Below, piece after piece: positions 39,752 through 53,600 of a DNA stretch of 64,000 nucleotides (the stretch's first letter is position 1; each line of letters opens with the position of its first letter). Under the pieces are notes generated by a model. The model did not search any database. It was not told where the DNA came from and saw only the letters and a program-made list of their open reading frames with translations. Location: assembly GCA_037074765.1 (NCBI GenBank), contig JBAMDO010000048.1:372001-436000 (forward strand), in the 5' to 3' direction. The translations under genes and the position numbers were made by a program. Source of the stretch: Mansonella perstans. Taxonomy: Eukaryota > Nematoda > Chromadorea > Rhabditida > Onchocercidae.

Positions 39752-42700
39752 CAGAACGAATTTGAAAACAACAAAAGTGTTAAAGAAAAAGTAAAACGGA
39801 TGGTGTTTCTTCGCAGGTAATCATTTCGCTCATCAAAACTTTTTGTTAATAAATTTAAAATTTAGGAAAAGATATGCAAATTGGAATTCAAAGAGAGTTC
39901 AAAGCACATTTCTACTTTTTTATTTTATGTATTGTAAGCATTATGTAAACAAATCTTCCGAAAAAAATTTTAGAAATCATTGATCAAAACATGGAAGTAA
40001 AAACGGCGGAAAGAAACGGATTAACGGATTAGCGAAAAGATTTTAGTAAAAAACCATAAATAAAAACCCGAAATAGGTTCGTGGTCAAAAAGTTTTTGAT
40101 AACACATTAAAGCCAGCTGTTTTAGAAGATTACTACTGGTGAAAGACCAATACTGCTATTGCAATTGCATTTAATTAGTTTAAAATATTTGCCAACAACT
40201 ACAAGTACTCTTACAACTCTTACAACAACAACAACAAATGCAATAAATACAACAGGAACGATTTACTGCTTTTCCCACTCTCTACTTTCACTATATTATT
40301 TCAAATGGAAAAATTAACCCATCCAGCGGATTAGTTGAAAATAAAATATTATGGTTAGGTTTTTGTATCACCTTCAAAAAAACACTTTCTCGGCTATATC
40401 CAGCGTTCAATCACGACCAGCCAGGAATTCGGTGCCGAATGATGAAACAGGTTTATGACGATCCCAACAGATGTCACAAAACTGATAGAAAAGTTGCAAA
40501 AAAACTTTACCGAAATTGCCGAATAATTATGCGAATATTTTTGATAGATCCTTTCAAACGAATATTTCATTATGATTTCAATAATTCTCACAAAAAAAGG
40601 AAAAAGTGAGAAAACTGAGATCATAGAAATATTAGAGTTTCTTTCTATTTGAAAGTTTTTGATTTGACAAATGAAATAAATCTCTAAAATAGAGCTGTTT
40701 AAAATAGGAAAAAGATGAAAATGTCAATGATGCTGTTTAATAAAGAATTTATGAAAAAATGGAAATGGAAAGCTACTGATGCTGTTGCTGGAATTAAAAT
40801 AAAGAGCAAGGAAAGAAAAATTCCATCGGCCTTGAAACTACTGCTTCAGCAAAAAGTAAGAGAGGACGATAGGCTCTATGTCACAAGCATCATATCATGA
40901 GTAATTTCAAGTCTTCCTTAAGCTCTTTGCCAAAAACAAAAGTAACCAAATAATCATAAAAATATTAAAGAATTAGAAAGTAATTAATTAGCAGTTGAAC
41001 CGATGTGCGCTGTTTGGTGTGCTTTTTTTAACTGATGAATGAAATAAAAGAAATAATGACATTTAATGTGCTTATCCCTTTCAAGACAAGACATTGATGC
41101 CAGGAGAAAGATTGACTTTTAATGGGCGTCTGCAAGAAAGACATTATCCAACCCAAGTCGAACCACTTACCAATTTAGAAGTTTTACTCATTCAACCTTT
41201 TCAACAAATGGTCAGGGAACTATTCTTCGTACCAACGTCTTAACGCTAATACATTCACCACAACACTCCAACAGTAAAATGTCAATAAAAAAGTGTCATT
41301 TAAAATTTGTCAGTGATCTTCGCAGTGTCGGTGCTGTTATTTTCATTAAATTATTGAGCACAAAGAAGAAAAAGTGTTTCAGTTGTAATTTGCATGCGAT
41401 TTGTTTCGAAGGATGTAATTATTAAGGCATCAACTATGTTTATTTCAAAATTTCTCATGCCGTAACTGTGCTTTTTTTGACTTCCACTTTACCATTTCTT
41501 TTTTTTAAAAAAAGTCGTTGATTGCAATTTTTGGTCCATTTCAACTTTTTCACTAAAAATTTACTGCCAAATATTATTCACCAGAAAACGATTTTTTTTT
41601 TTTTTTTTGAGAACTGTTAAGCTTTATTTGCAATAAACCGAAAACAACGCAATGAAAAAAATTTTTTAATTTAAATAAGGGTCCAGTACAGAAGTTGAAA
41701 CGACTGAAAAGTGAATTCAATAAATGCCAGAACTGCTTTTTTTTTTTTTAAATTGAAAAAAGAAATAGTGTTGGAAAGAAAAAGATTGTTGCAAATATCC
41801 AGCGTGAGACGAATTTCGGAAGGAAAAAGAAGATTAAAAAGTAGCGAGAAAAAGTAGAATTTATGGGAAGTAGCAATAAGAAAACAAAAAAACGATGCAT
41901 TAAAAGAAAGTGCTGATTTACTTAAAATTTGCCGTTCAATAAACGACATTTCTTTAATAGGGCCATTTCCATATTTCTTCTAATGTGGCCGCTCACACCT
42001 TTTCGGGTGAGAAGGTCAATCAGATTCTCCACTGCAGTTAGCTTTATCCTCATTAACCTTTTGGGATTACTGAATCTATCTGAGTTTTTTGTTAGTTGAC
42101 TGATTAATCCAAGAAAGTAACGTCGCAGGAAAATAGATTCAAATTAGATTTAGCTTTTAATTTACCAAAAAATACTGCTTACGGAATATCCAAAATCAAA
42201 GATTTAAGAGTCTTTCCATCTACTCCATAATGAAAATTGAAATTTTATTCTTGAATGAAAAAATAAAATTGTAGTGAAATGACTAGTGGGGTTATTTGGT
42301 CTTAAATAACTGAAGTAATAGTGAATCTTATTAAAAGTTAGAGTAATGATGAAAGCAGGTAAATATGAAGAGGTTTAATAGATCTGATATGACAGATCTG
42401 ACTTAGACAACTCACAGCAAAATTCAGTTAACTTGAGGATCATTACAATATCCTTACGGATGTTTCCTTCTAATCGTGATTTTTATGTAACTGACTGCAC
42501 TTATTCGTTTTCATCTACATTTTGTTCAAGATACTTTTATTTACAAGTAGACAACAAATATTCAAGTTTAGGAGTTGCACCGAACATCAAGCATTTCATG
42601 AAACTTGTTGTTGAAATGAATTTTCTGTTGAAGTAGTAAGTAATTTAGGATAGCTTATAAATTCTACAGCTTTTTCGACTGGATTTAAAAGAAAATCAGT

Positions 42701-45700
42701 TAAAAAACTTATTTTATTGTGAAGTAAAACCTATCGAAGTGTTTTGCTTGATTCCACTAGCATAGATTTTTATACTGCCCACGCAATAAATGCATATTAG
42801 GTTTACAATGTCTATAAAATGTTAGGAACATTACCATTACTTAGTGCAAAAAACTTCTTGTTCCACATAACTGATAAATATGAAATACTCTTTTTCTATG
42901 AACTGTATTTACTTCAAGATAACAGATGAAAAAATTTTGCAATGAAAAATAATTATTCCAATTGCTAAATTATTTTTGAAATGAAGGAGAGATTAATACG
43001 CTAATAAGATGTTAATGAATGCGTAAGACATTGAATCGAAAGAGAGAAAAAAATTGCCTAGCTGGATCAATAGCCAAAAGAGTAATGATACCACAGCTGA
43101 GCGGATTAACCCAATAATTTTTATCTCTTTTCCTGTTTTTCTTTGTTTTTTTTAAAGCAAGCAAAGCAACGATACGATGAATAGAAATAATTTTTTCAAA
43201 ATTACAAGGGGAAAATTTTTGAAATATAATTTAGCAAAATTGTAATTTTAGCGAGATAAGCATAATAAGATTGTGAAAAAGCAAAAGGAGGAAGGAAAAG
43301 CAATTTTAGCAAAAGGTAATAGGAATTCAGGAATGAAAAATAATTAATGGTGAATGGTACAGAAGGTCATAGGGCAGGAAACAAATTGCTGGGTTTTAAT
43401 GAAAAGCAATAAGAATGACACTTGCAATGGACAATGGCATAATGGAATTGAACGGTGCAGATAGGAAGATCTGCGCCGCTACCACAGTCCCACACATCGA
43501 AGACAGGTAGGAATGAGGAGAAAGAGGGAAGGCAACTTCAAACTACCACCAACTCGACCCCTATAGGAAGTGCCAGCAATGAATTCCGAGTGATGACACG
43601 CACTATGACCATCGAAATGAATCCCAAATGAAAAAGGCAGTCGATTCATTGCGCTCAAGGATTGAGAAATAGTTGCCGTTTACGGGTACTGAACTGCTGT
43701 CCACACATTCTTCGAAAAAAGCTTACATGCTAGAACCTATTCTCGCAGCAAGCTATTGAGTAGACAGTGTCGATTTAATTTATAAATAATATGTGGGAAA
43801 AAAACAATGCATCATTTATGCATATTGCAACAGCATCTCTTTCACCAGATTATTAATTAAACTAGAAGATTGACTGACTAATAATATATTTTAGCTGTTG
43901 ATTTAGAACATTAGCTATCATGGAAGTAATTCTCACTCTTTACAAAAAATGGAATTGCAAAACAAGAAACAACAGGATTTCTTTATAATCCTATCCATTT
44001 CTGAATGTCACTAATTTGGCTAGATTCGATCAATGCATGGTCCTGCAACTTCTCCACTTTCTTAAAGCCTATTGAACAAGCACAAACACAGTGTTTAAAA
44101 TCCCTACTTTAGGTCTTCTCAGCAGATAATATTTGTTGTTTTTGACCATAATATATTAATCAAAAGTTGGAAAAACTATTGCTCAGAGAATAAAAAATCG
44201 GAAGATATAAAAACATCACGAATCCCTTGAAATTTCAGAATATCCTAGCAACCAGTTTAATATACGTAAACATTGTTGCTTGCTTGACTGAACCATACTA
44301 AAAATATTTATTGCAAGCAACATCAATTAAACTTAATATAAACTCTACAATAGAAACAAGTTCAGTAACAATCAACAGATTTACAATCAATATTTCACTT
44401 CTTACAGCAATGTATTTTACATTTATTAGGTGCTGAGAAGTACAGCTTTCATTCCATGTTGCAATTTCATATTGTCAACCTTGCATATTCTGTTGTAAGC
44501 CTTATAAGCCGTTGCTTAATATCAATCATTCAACGTGTAAAATGAGCGAATTAAAGAAGTACAATTTGTTTTCTCAGTTATTCAGCAGTATGAATTTTAA
44601 TGAAGCCATTGATTTTTTGGAATTCTCATTCAAACTATAATTCATTTTGCTGATAATTCTGCATTCCTTTGATAAATCTAACATCTGAAAGCAGAATTTT
44701 GACAAGATAATCCAGGCTGCGAACATCTCTTTTCTTCTAAAGACTTTGGCATTTATTTCTTCAATCATCAGTACCTCATTGATTTCTGCAATCAAAATTA
44801 CCATCATCACTGCCCACGATTGCATTGGCAGTTATTACTGTAAGAAAGTAGATCATTCATTTACTTAGATAATAAGAATTAATGTGACTAAATAGTACTG
44901 ATAAAATTCAGGTTGGAAAAACAAAAAAATTAGGTAAATTTTTGCAACAATTAAGAGCAAAATCCTTACTCTCAACTTTTTTTATTTCTCAAATTGTCAG
45001 TTTTTTAGAAAAATATTTGAGATAAATGCCTTATCTCAAGACATGAATTTCATTATCACAATTGCAAGAGCGCAATAATGTGCAGTTTGACAGTATATAG
45101 AAGCAAGAGATCAAAAGAGATAAAAAAAGAAACAAATTGAAGAAACTATGAAGTTTTCTTTTGTTTTTAAAAATTCGAACAGTGTTACATACCTAAAACA
45201 TTAAGGTCCTAATTGAAATCCCGTTTTCATTCTTATCACGACAGCATCAGTGATAGATACCTACTTTATATTTTCATTGTCTTAACACTCTTGGTGATTC
45301 ATTTCACGCGTAAATCGGAATGATAACTTCCGTGGGTAATATTTTTAAATAAATAATAATATATTCAATCCAAACCCTCCTTCTGTCTGTACTATCTCAA
45401 TGTAGTATAATTAAAAATTTGTTTGTCAGAAAAAAGTTATATTTCGATTCATTATTTCATTATAAAAGTTCCAATGAAACTGTGCACACCAAATTTGCGT
45501 TAGAAAGTACCAACAGAATTATTTTGCAGCGTTAGTTCGGAACTGTTACAGCCTTATCTGCGCATGTATGGATTATGGATTCCATTCGGATATCAAATAT
45601 ATAAGAGAGTAGATATTTTCAAATATTGTACACATATTAAATCAAGCTAATAAAAGCATAACACTTTGAATAAAATTGGTAAATTTGGGATATAAATCGG

Positions 45701-48700
45701 AGACATTTGCATAATTTTGAAGAGTCTTCACTGAAGCTAAAGTTGTTCATGATTTTTTCATCATCATAAGTTAATCACGAAGTTCAATTTTTCTTTTTTA
45801 TTTGCTGAAATCAAGCACTAAAACTTCTTAAAATTCTAGCATCTTCAAGTGAGGCTAGAGTGGCAGAATTAGCAGCAATAATTAATCCTAATTCTATCAT
45901 ACAAGATTATTCCTAATGAGCATACATTCTGATAAAACTCAACAAAAACAGACTGTTTATTAAACGACACAAGTATTAATATCGAAGTAGAAAGATAATT
46001 GTTTATTTGATTTAAGATGAATACTACTATAGTGAATGGCAATTTTGAACATCAAATTTTCAGCGACATTGCCAACTAGAAAAGTTAAAGTGTGATGAAA
46101 GACTAACAGAATTATAGAAATGAAACTTCAGGAAGAATATATAAAGTAATGCTGATTCTTAATAATCGTTTAAACACTGCAGCAATGAGATCAAAATGTG
46201 ATGAATAGTTTCCAATGATTTTAAGGTAGAATTTCTTAATAAAAAAAGAATTTTGTGCTGCACCTCCACGAGTACATAAACAATCATATATGAATGTCTG
46301 AAAATCAAATTAATTTTTCTCAAAATTAAAACATTGTAATATCAGTGTTACTTGAGATCTAAGCGCTTTATTTACGATGATTTGGTCAGCAAGCTATTCA
46401 TACTTCTATCCCTAAATCTGATAGCCATGCGCCTCTCCTCCACAAGTATTTTTGCGAGTTGTCAGATATAACAACAAAGAAAATTCAGGACTCAGCTTTG
46501 TGCATTGCGTCAAAAGCATATTTTCTCAAAGTAATTCAAAAATTTTTTAAACTGAAGTTTAAAATATTTGCAAAAACTTTGCAGCAAAATAACATTAAAA
46601 AAATTCCTTGAAAAGAAAAAATAGGCACAGATGAAGACAAAAAACCTGTTTTTTCTTGTAAATTACGTGAAGTTTTTTATCATATAATTGATGTGTGTGT
46701 GGAAAAAAACTCTTAAAAAAAAATTCACTGTTTCTCCAATACAGTTTTATGACAAATGATTGGTAATTGATTTACGAGAACATGATGCCACTATGTCTAT
46801 CGCATTTTGATTGGTTTTCTTTCAAATTCAGTCAAAGTATTTCCATTACGGTGTAGACGTGCAATGAAAATATCAAAGTTTGGTCTGAAGACCTAAAATG
46901 AAGCACGAAAATACTTTTGCTGATTCAGACTATTAATGTTCTAACCAAAAGTGAATTTTAAAACTGAAACATTTCAGCCACTAAACATTCTGCATAAATT
47001 TCAACAATTCATGGGAACAAAACGAATAAATTTTTTAGTATGAAATATGCACCAACCATTCCAAATGATAGTTGTGCGCTAATGTTACGAAAAAACAACT
47101 GCGAAAGACATGTTAGGCAACTTTTGGTTATTGTATTTTCAGATTTCCCATCATAAATGATGTTCTCGACTGCTAGTGTGCATTTGACAAATGAGGAGCG
47201 AGATCAGGCGTAGACTGGCTTTAATTTTTGTTCTCAAGTTTCAGATAACTTAAAATAAGAAAAAGCCAACCGATAAAGATGTTAAAACGAAACAATTCGA
47301 TCAACTTACATCTGAAAGTCATTGATTGATTAAAGTTTTTTCGAAATCTTTCAAAAGTTCTAAGCTCTACGAAAGAACTAAGATGAAGAGAAAAGATAAA
47401 GTTGGCAGCGACTGACTACAACAGTAAAAGAACGAGATAATAGAGTGAAAAACTGGTTCGATTCTGTTTGGATACAATTCGGTGCTGATTCGACCTTAGT
47501 GCTTAAACAGAGCTGTAGTTACTAACGTCCCTGACATTATCAGTAACTACATTATCACTTCAAGGATACTATAATTATTCATCATGAGATAGAACTATAA
47601 TTTGCCAATTGTTAGCTCAATTTTTATGCACTGGTTTGAATGTTTAAAAAACGCATTATAAAATGAGTGAGTCAAGCGAATTAATTTAAATTAGGATAGA
47701 AATGCCTTGAGATTGCTATTTGTTACTGCAGGGAAATTCGATATAGTAGACGGATAAAAACAGTATCCGAAATTAGTAATTACAATTCAAGAGTACATCA
47801 AAAACTTTCAAATATTTAAAAAAATTGGAAAACATTTTTGAAGGCAAACTTTAATACATTATCTATTTCCAGTTTAAGAAGTAATATCGGATATCGGAGA
47901 TTGTAAAAATAATATCATCTGATTTTCAAATCAAGCAAGCAGTTTTTGTCCGGAAACGCTGCTGTTTCAAACAGAATAAAATTTTAATCCGAAAAAGAAC
48001 ACCAGAATGATACAAACGGTTTTGCATATATGGAATGCTCAAACTATCAATTCAAACTTTTAAATCTTTCATTACACATTTTTTATCTTTTAGACGATCT
48101 GTGCTATTTATTTCTGTTGTGCGTGGAAGAAACATTTACTGTTTTCGTCTCCTCCTATCTCCGTCGTACCCTGCACGCTCTCCATCTCCTGAAATTAACA
48201 CTTCATTCATTCAAAACGAGGAATGCAACCAATGCCGGAATTTTTTCAATAATGCCTCTTCCTCCAGGAATGTGCCATCTTAGACTCTTACGAGTATTTT
48301 TAAAGCGCTATGTATTTAAATATTCTTTGCTACATAATATCCATAGTTTATCAAGATATTTCCCATGCAAACAATCTTTTGACATTATTCATCTCGATTT
48401 CGAACTAAAAACTCAGACAGAAAAAACTTTCACTGGAGCAAAATAACGATCTCCTTAGTTGAGTAATGGGAAAAAAAATTGCAAAATAATTCCTCCACAT
48501 GAAATTTGAAAATTATTAAAAAATTGAGGTCGACAACTTTTCTCAAGCACTGATTTAAACTTCACAAAATTAAATTTTGTAACTTTCAATCTGAAAACAA
48601 CAGAATAATAAGAAATAATAAGTTATGCTGTCATGGTAGCATATACATTAACATTCATGATTTATTTCTGGGATTGTTATAGTAATTGCGATAAGATGTA

Positions 48701-50514
48701 GAGCAATGATGAGTATTGTGCTAATTATACTAGATTAAGAAAAAAACGGTAATAATTTACGTCTCCTATTTCACATTTTCCACTATAATTCTCAAAAAAA
48801 GAAAATGCATAAAAATGTGCACTGCTTATTAATAAAAGGATTTTGACGAATACAAAAATGATTAATAGTTTCGGAACAAGCTGGAGTAACAACTAACCTT
48901 TCATTTAATTAGATTAAAGAGAATTCAGAAAACGAAGGATATTTTTTTTTTATTTAACATTTCCACAAAAACGTAATGATCACCCCAAAAAAATGAGGAC
49001 AAAAAAACTAGTTGAGATCATAAAATAAAGTCAACGCTTTGATGATGAGAAGTCATCAAATTAAATCATATCCTGACAAATTAAGAACTAACATTTCACT
49101 TCTTTCCTTTCCAAATTCTGACAAACTACTTCTTTGGTGCATTTTCTACATATTATTTTCATTTTTTTCACTTAATTCAATACATAATAGTGCAAGCATT
49201 AAGTATAAAAAAATGAAAGAGTAGTTCTGCTAGAACTTGAAAGAACTACAAATTTGCATTAATCGTCCCAGTTTTAGAACTTTCATAAAATTGCTGAAAA
49301 TCAGTCAGTGAATTTCTCGAGAAAATTGAGATTAACAAACTTTCGGTATTTTGGTATTTGCAATTCTACAAACAATTTATGCTAAATAAAATTAGAAAAC
49401 AACTTTACATTGTCGCTCAATACAATAATTCGAATTTAAATGTCATGTATTTATTCCTGTTTGTTCAGACATAATGATTCCAAAAAGAGTTTATAGGATT
49501 GATTTTTTGAACAGTCGAAGGATTGAAATTTGGTGAGAACTTGAGACAATAATAATATTAGAAAAGTCACAGCTCTATACACTGCAGAACCGTCTTAAAA
49601 ATAGTGATAGATACAGACAAGCCGATAAGTGATAAAATAATATTCCATATACTAATTTGTATGAATTCTTGTGAAAAAAATTGCAAGGATATCAATAATC
49701 TTCCAACTGTCGTAGATCTGAGAAAAAAAGGACTACAATCATGCAAAGGAACAATACAGTGACGAAAAAAATAAGATGAAGTTCAGTTATTAAAGAAATT
49801 TTTAATAGCATTTGTTTACTAGCTAGATTCTGTCTTTTTTTATGTTGGGATGACGAATATCCGCCGAATGTTTATGCTAATTCATCGTGTTTAGTTGGTA
49901 ATTCAAGTAAGAATTCAGGACGCAACACGCCTTTTGTTGATAGCGTAATGTTCGCAAGAACTGACAGCTGTCGATTTCCAGAATAAGCTTATGATTTAAG
50001 CTTTTTAGCCATCTGTTTTAATTTATACTGCATTATATTATCATTAATCTTGAAAAAAATTTATAGAAATTAAATGAAATAAAAAGAAATGTAACAGTGT
50101 AATAAAATTATTTATCGTATCAATGTAAGACGTATGTGGAAATATTAATCGTGTTTCCTAAGAAATAATCAACGACGACAACAAAACAATTTTTTTTTGA
50201 ATTAAATCTATCAAATAGCAGAAGACAAATTTTAGACCAAATGAAGTGAGAAGATGCTTCTGATCAGAAATAGTTCTGCTATTTGGTCAACGGTAATACC
50301 AAAGCAACATTTTCGATAACAATCACATTGAATACAAATGAGAATTAGGTAAAGATGGCAATAAACGAAGTACATTTCATAAATTATACAAACAAATTGG
50401 CATCTTTCAAACAATCAGAGGTGATCGTTTTCTGATTCCAAGACCTTTCATTTTCAAGATTTTTCACCCGGGAAATTTCTTCCTTTTAAATATTCTAAAC
50501 AGTTCAATAATGAA

Positions 50515-50520
50515 TTTATT
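50515..50520 (-). promoter_or_regulatory. Poly(A) signal of the sad-1 kinase gene
   Basis: AATAAA on the minus strand, 144 nt after the stop codon at 50664. Confidence 0.5.
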
Positions 50521-50663
50521 TCCTACATATCGAAGTGAAAATTGACTCATTTTGTAATTCTAGCTCCGAATAGTTTGCAGTGCTCTTTTCAACGGTTAAC
50601 CAAATCTAAATATGCTTGCATTGGCAAATGAGCATAGAAGAAAATAAAATAAACATATGCACA

Positions 50664-53600
50664 TCAACGATTGTCAGACTTGAGAATAGGAATTTGCGAA
50701 GTTCGCTGTTGACAAGACGGTGTCAGCGGCTGTTTGGGTGTACTGGGCTGAGGTCGGCTTTCGATATTACGCGGACTAGAACAAAAACAACATGATGCAG
50801 ACTAGCTGATGACAGTAACAAATTTACAGGGCAGTTTTCGATACAATATTTTACTTGCAGTAAATAGGAAAGTTGCGGACTTAGGGAAAATTTGCAGACT
50901 ATATAACCTTATACTGAAAGCGATGAGCAAAGCAGAAAGAAGTGAACAAGCAAGCTCGCGCATATATATATTTTGTTATATTTGTATGTATGTGACTATC
51001 GATGTTAATAGATATATATATATATTTTTTTTTTAGACACTGAGTATGTGTTTTTTTTTTGAATGTATATTCACCTTGAAGGTGAACGCTCATCAGAGGA
51101 AGCACTGCATGTGAGCACACTCCGATTTGACGAATTATGTTTATTTGTATCTCTTGAAGCTGTACCGGACGATACTTCAGATGTTTTTCCGCCAGCAGAA
51201 CCCAATCCCGATCCTGTTATCACATGGGTTCCACTTTCACTCAATATCAATGACCGATTTCGCCTACGTGGCACTGGCGATTTCAGATAAGCTAAAATAA
51301 GATTAAAAGTAGTTTTTCTCAAGCCACTCAACTTCATTATTCCAATTTAAATCCGGATGATGCTTTAAAAATTGAAAATCTACAAGCATAGCTTACATTC
51401 AAAGTGAAAAAATTATTATGAATCTTTGAATAAATAGATACTTCATTCAACAGCTATAACTGCTGCTCTTTGCTCATTTTCCTATGTACAACAAAAAAAA
51501 AAAATCAGAAAGGAGGAAAATAATAAGTCTTTTTAATTTGCGTACTGCGGAGAATATCTGTTATTTAAGAAGCGTATCAGTGCGATCAGGATGGCAAGTC
51601 TACTAATGTAAGGATGTTTTTGCTATTTACTCTTAAAATAAAGAATGTTCAACAACATTATTAAATAGCTCCATGCATTAAAGAATTATATACCTGAAGT
51701 AACTTATGGATAAGCAAAAATAGCGACACAACTGCACACATTTTGCAACATGCTAGCTGCAATAGCATTCACGCTGTCACCAGAATAGAATCACAACGAA
51801 AAAGTAAAACATCCGTTAGCAACGAATTCCACCAAAATTTGCAAACCAAATAAGTACCTGCTAAGACATTTTTTCGGTGTCTTTGATAAGTTAAATCATT
51901 GCTGGATGGTTGTGCATATCGCACATCACTTGCCGAGCGTAAAGTATAAGCATCAAGCGTAGAATTTGTCTCAACTCTTTCCTGAATTGATTAGCATTAA
52001 TCTGCAAATAATGGTAAACATAACTTATAAATAATATTAATAAGGAACGACAAATCGTACCGCAGTCTGACTTCTAACGTGTGGGATCGTTGTAGCTATG
52101 TTAGAATCTGAATCGGAACATGCGCTACTAACACTGGAATCGGAAAGCCTCCTGGGACGCACCATCAATGCTATGCTTCTGTCAGACCTGAAGTTGAAGG
52201 TTTTATTAAATGTAAATCTGAAAGGATTGAAGAACATAAGTATAATTACCTTTGTTGAAATGCTTGCAAAATAGCTGTGAGATGGTCAACAAGTCTCCTG
52301 AATCGTCTGACTGGACCAGTAAGAAGTGTAAACTGGACAACATACATAGCGGTTTCTTCATTTGAAGTTGTTCTGTGAGCTGCTTGGACAATATCTACCT
52401 AAGAAAAGATAATATTATTGGTTTCCAAAATAGTATTGGTTTCCCAAAATATACATTTCTTAAATCAAATCAGATTACCTGCATTTTCACACCTCGCGAA
52501 AAAACACTACCACCAGCAGTTGGTCCACGCTTGTACTCAACACGAAATGAATTCTGACCAACAACAGAATGGCTAAGTTCGTGAATCTAAAACGAGTGCA
52601 ATGCAATTATGAAAAGTGCTTCAATGCAATTATGAAGCTAAATGCAATTAATTTGATTATTAAACTTATAAGAGTTTTGCCTTAGAGTAAAAACCTTACT
52701 ACAGTATGACTGAAAAACAACTCAGCATTCTTTCATGTGTACTGCGGTGCCTTAAAATTAGTTTTTCATAAAATAGCAGTAATTGGTCGCTGATTTGAAA
52801 AAATTTTTCCTTCAAAATTTCAAATGTCGTTGCACTAACCGTTAGAAAAGCGCGTATAAGTTCGGCTTTGATAGCATTCACTGTCTTTCCATGAGCCGGT
52901 ATTATTTGAACATCATTCCGTTCAACACTTACACTTGATGTAAGCGACCCAAACCATGATTTCTTCACCAGACTAAATAAACAAATGAAAGCTACGTTCA
53001 TCCGCATTAAAAATAAACGAAATTACATTCGTATTAAAAACTGTCACTAGCAATAAGAGATTATGGAAAAAATTTCGATTAAGAATGAATTTAGTTAAGA
53101 TATGTTAAATAAAATACGAAAAAACTTCAAAAGACAAGCTATTAATTATTACATTACAATATTTTAAACACGTAAAAGCAATAATAACAGCTGCATATCT
53201 TCTGGTAATACTTTAAAATCACCAACTCGGAGGATTCCAACATTTGATTTTCTTCAGAATCACTCTCTCCAGTTCCGCTACTTCCAGTACTCAGTTTCCT
53301 ACGATGAAACCGTGGTGTTCCCAACAAAGAATTTTTGATATTCGATAACCGTCGCCACGGTTTCGAAGTACTGATTGTGCTACCTGTAGAAAATAGTCAG
53401 ACTAATTTTTAGTTTTGTTCCCTTCCAAAGGATAGAATATTTTATGGAAACGAAATAAAGTGTAAAATAAAAACTATGCTCTTACTTAAACTGTTTGTAG
53501 ATGAGTTTGCAGAACCTACACTCGAACTTGAACTCATCCTTGCTTCAGGCATCATATTTGAAGCAGCTGAATGTCGAGGATTCCTTTGTAGACGCTGTAA

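Larger units (their letters stand above)
33324..50514. other. 17-kb region holding the unseen syg-2 5' end and intergenic DNA
   Basis: It must contain the syg-2 promoter, its signal-peptide exon and probably a long first intron, then the spacer to sad-1. No exon with a hydrophobic leader and a phase-1 donor could be placed. Islands of higher G+C stand out near 37.05-37.2, 38.4-38.6 and 43.43-43.7 kb and may be regulatory. A large inverted repeat is at 39629-39751. Most long open frames are F/I/K-rich and look like chance. Confidence 0.5.

Noticed and set aside
44574..44825. Minus-strand frame beginning with a hydrophobic stretch, tested as the syg-2 signal-peptide exon
   Set aside because: Its GT donors are in phase 0, while the first visible syg-2 exon needs phase 1.
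48030..48446. Longest plus-strand open frame upstream of syg-2 (138 codons), with a second overlapping frame
   Set aside because: The composition is L/F/H-rich without domains, both frames are open only because stops are locally rare, and there are no supporting splice sites. The antisense has a tiny ATG segment near 48170-48190 that would join syg-2 in phase, but it lacks a signal peptide and is 15 kb away.
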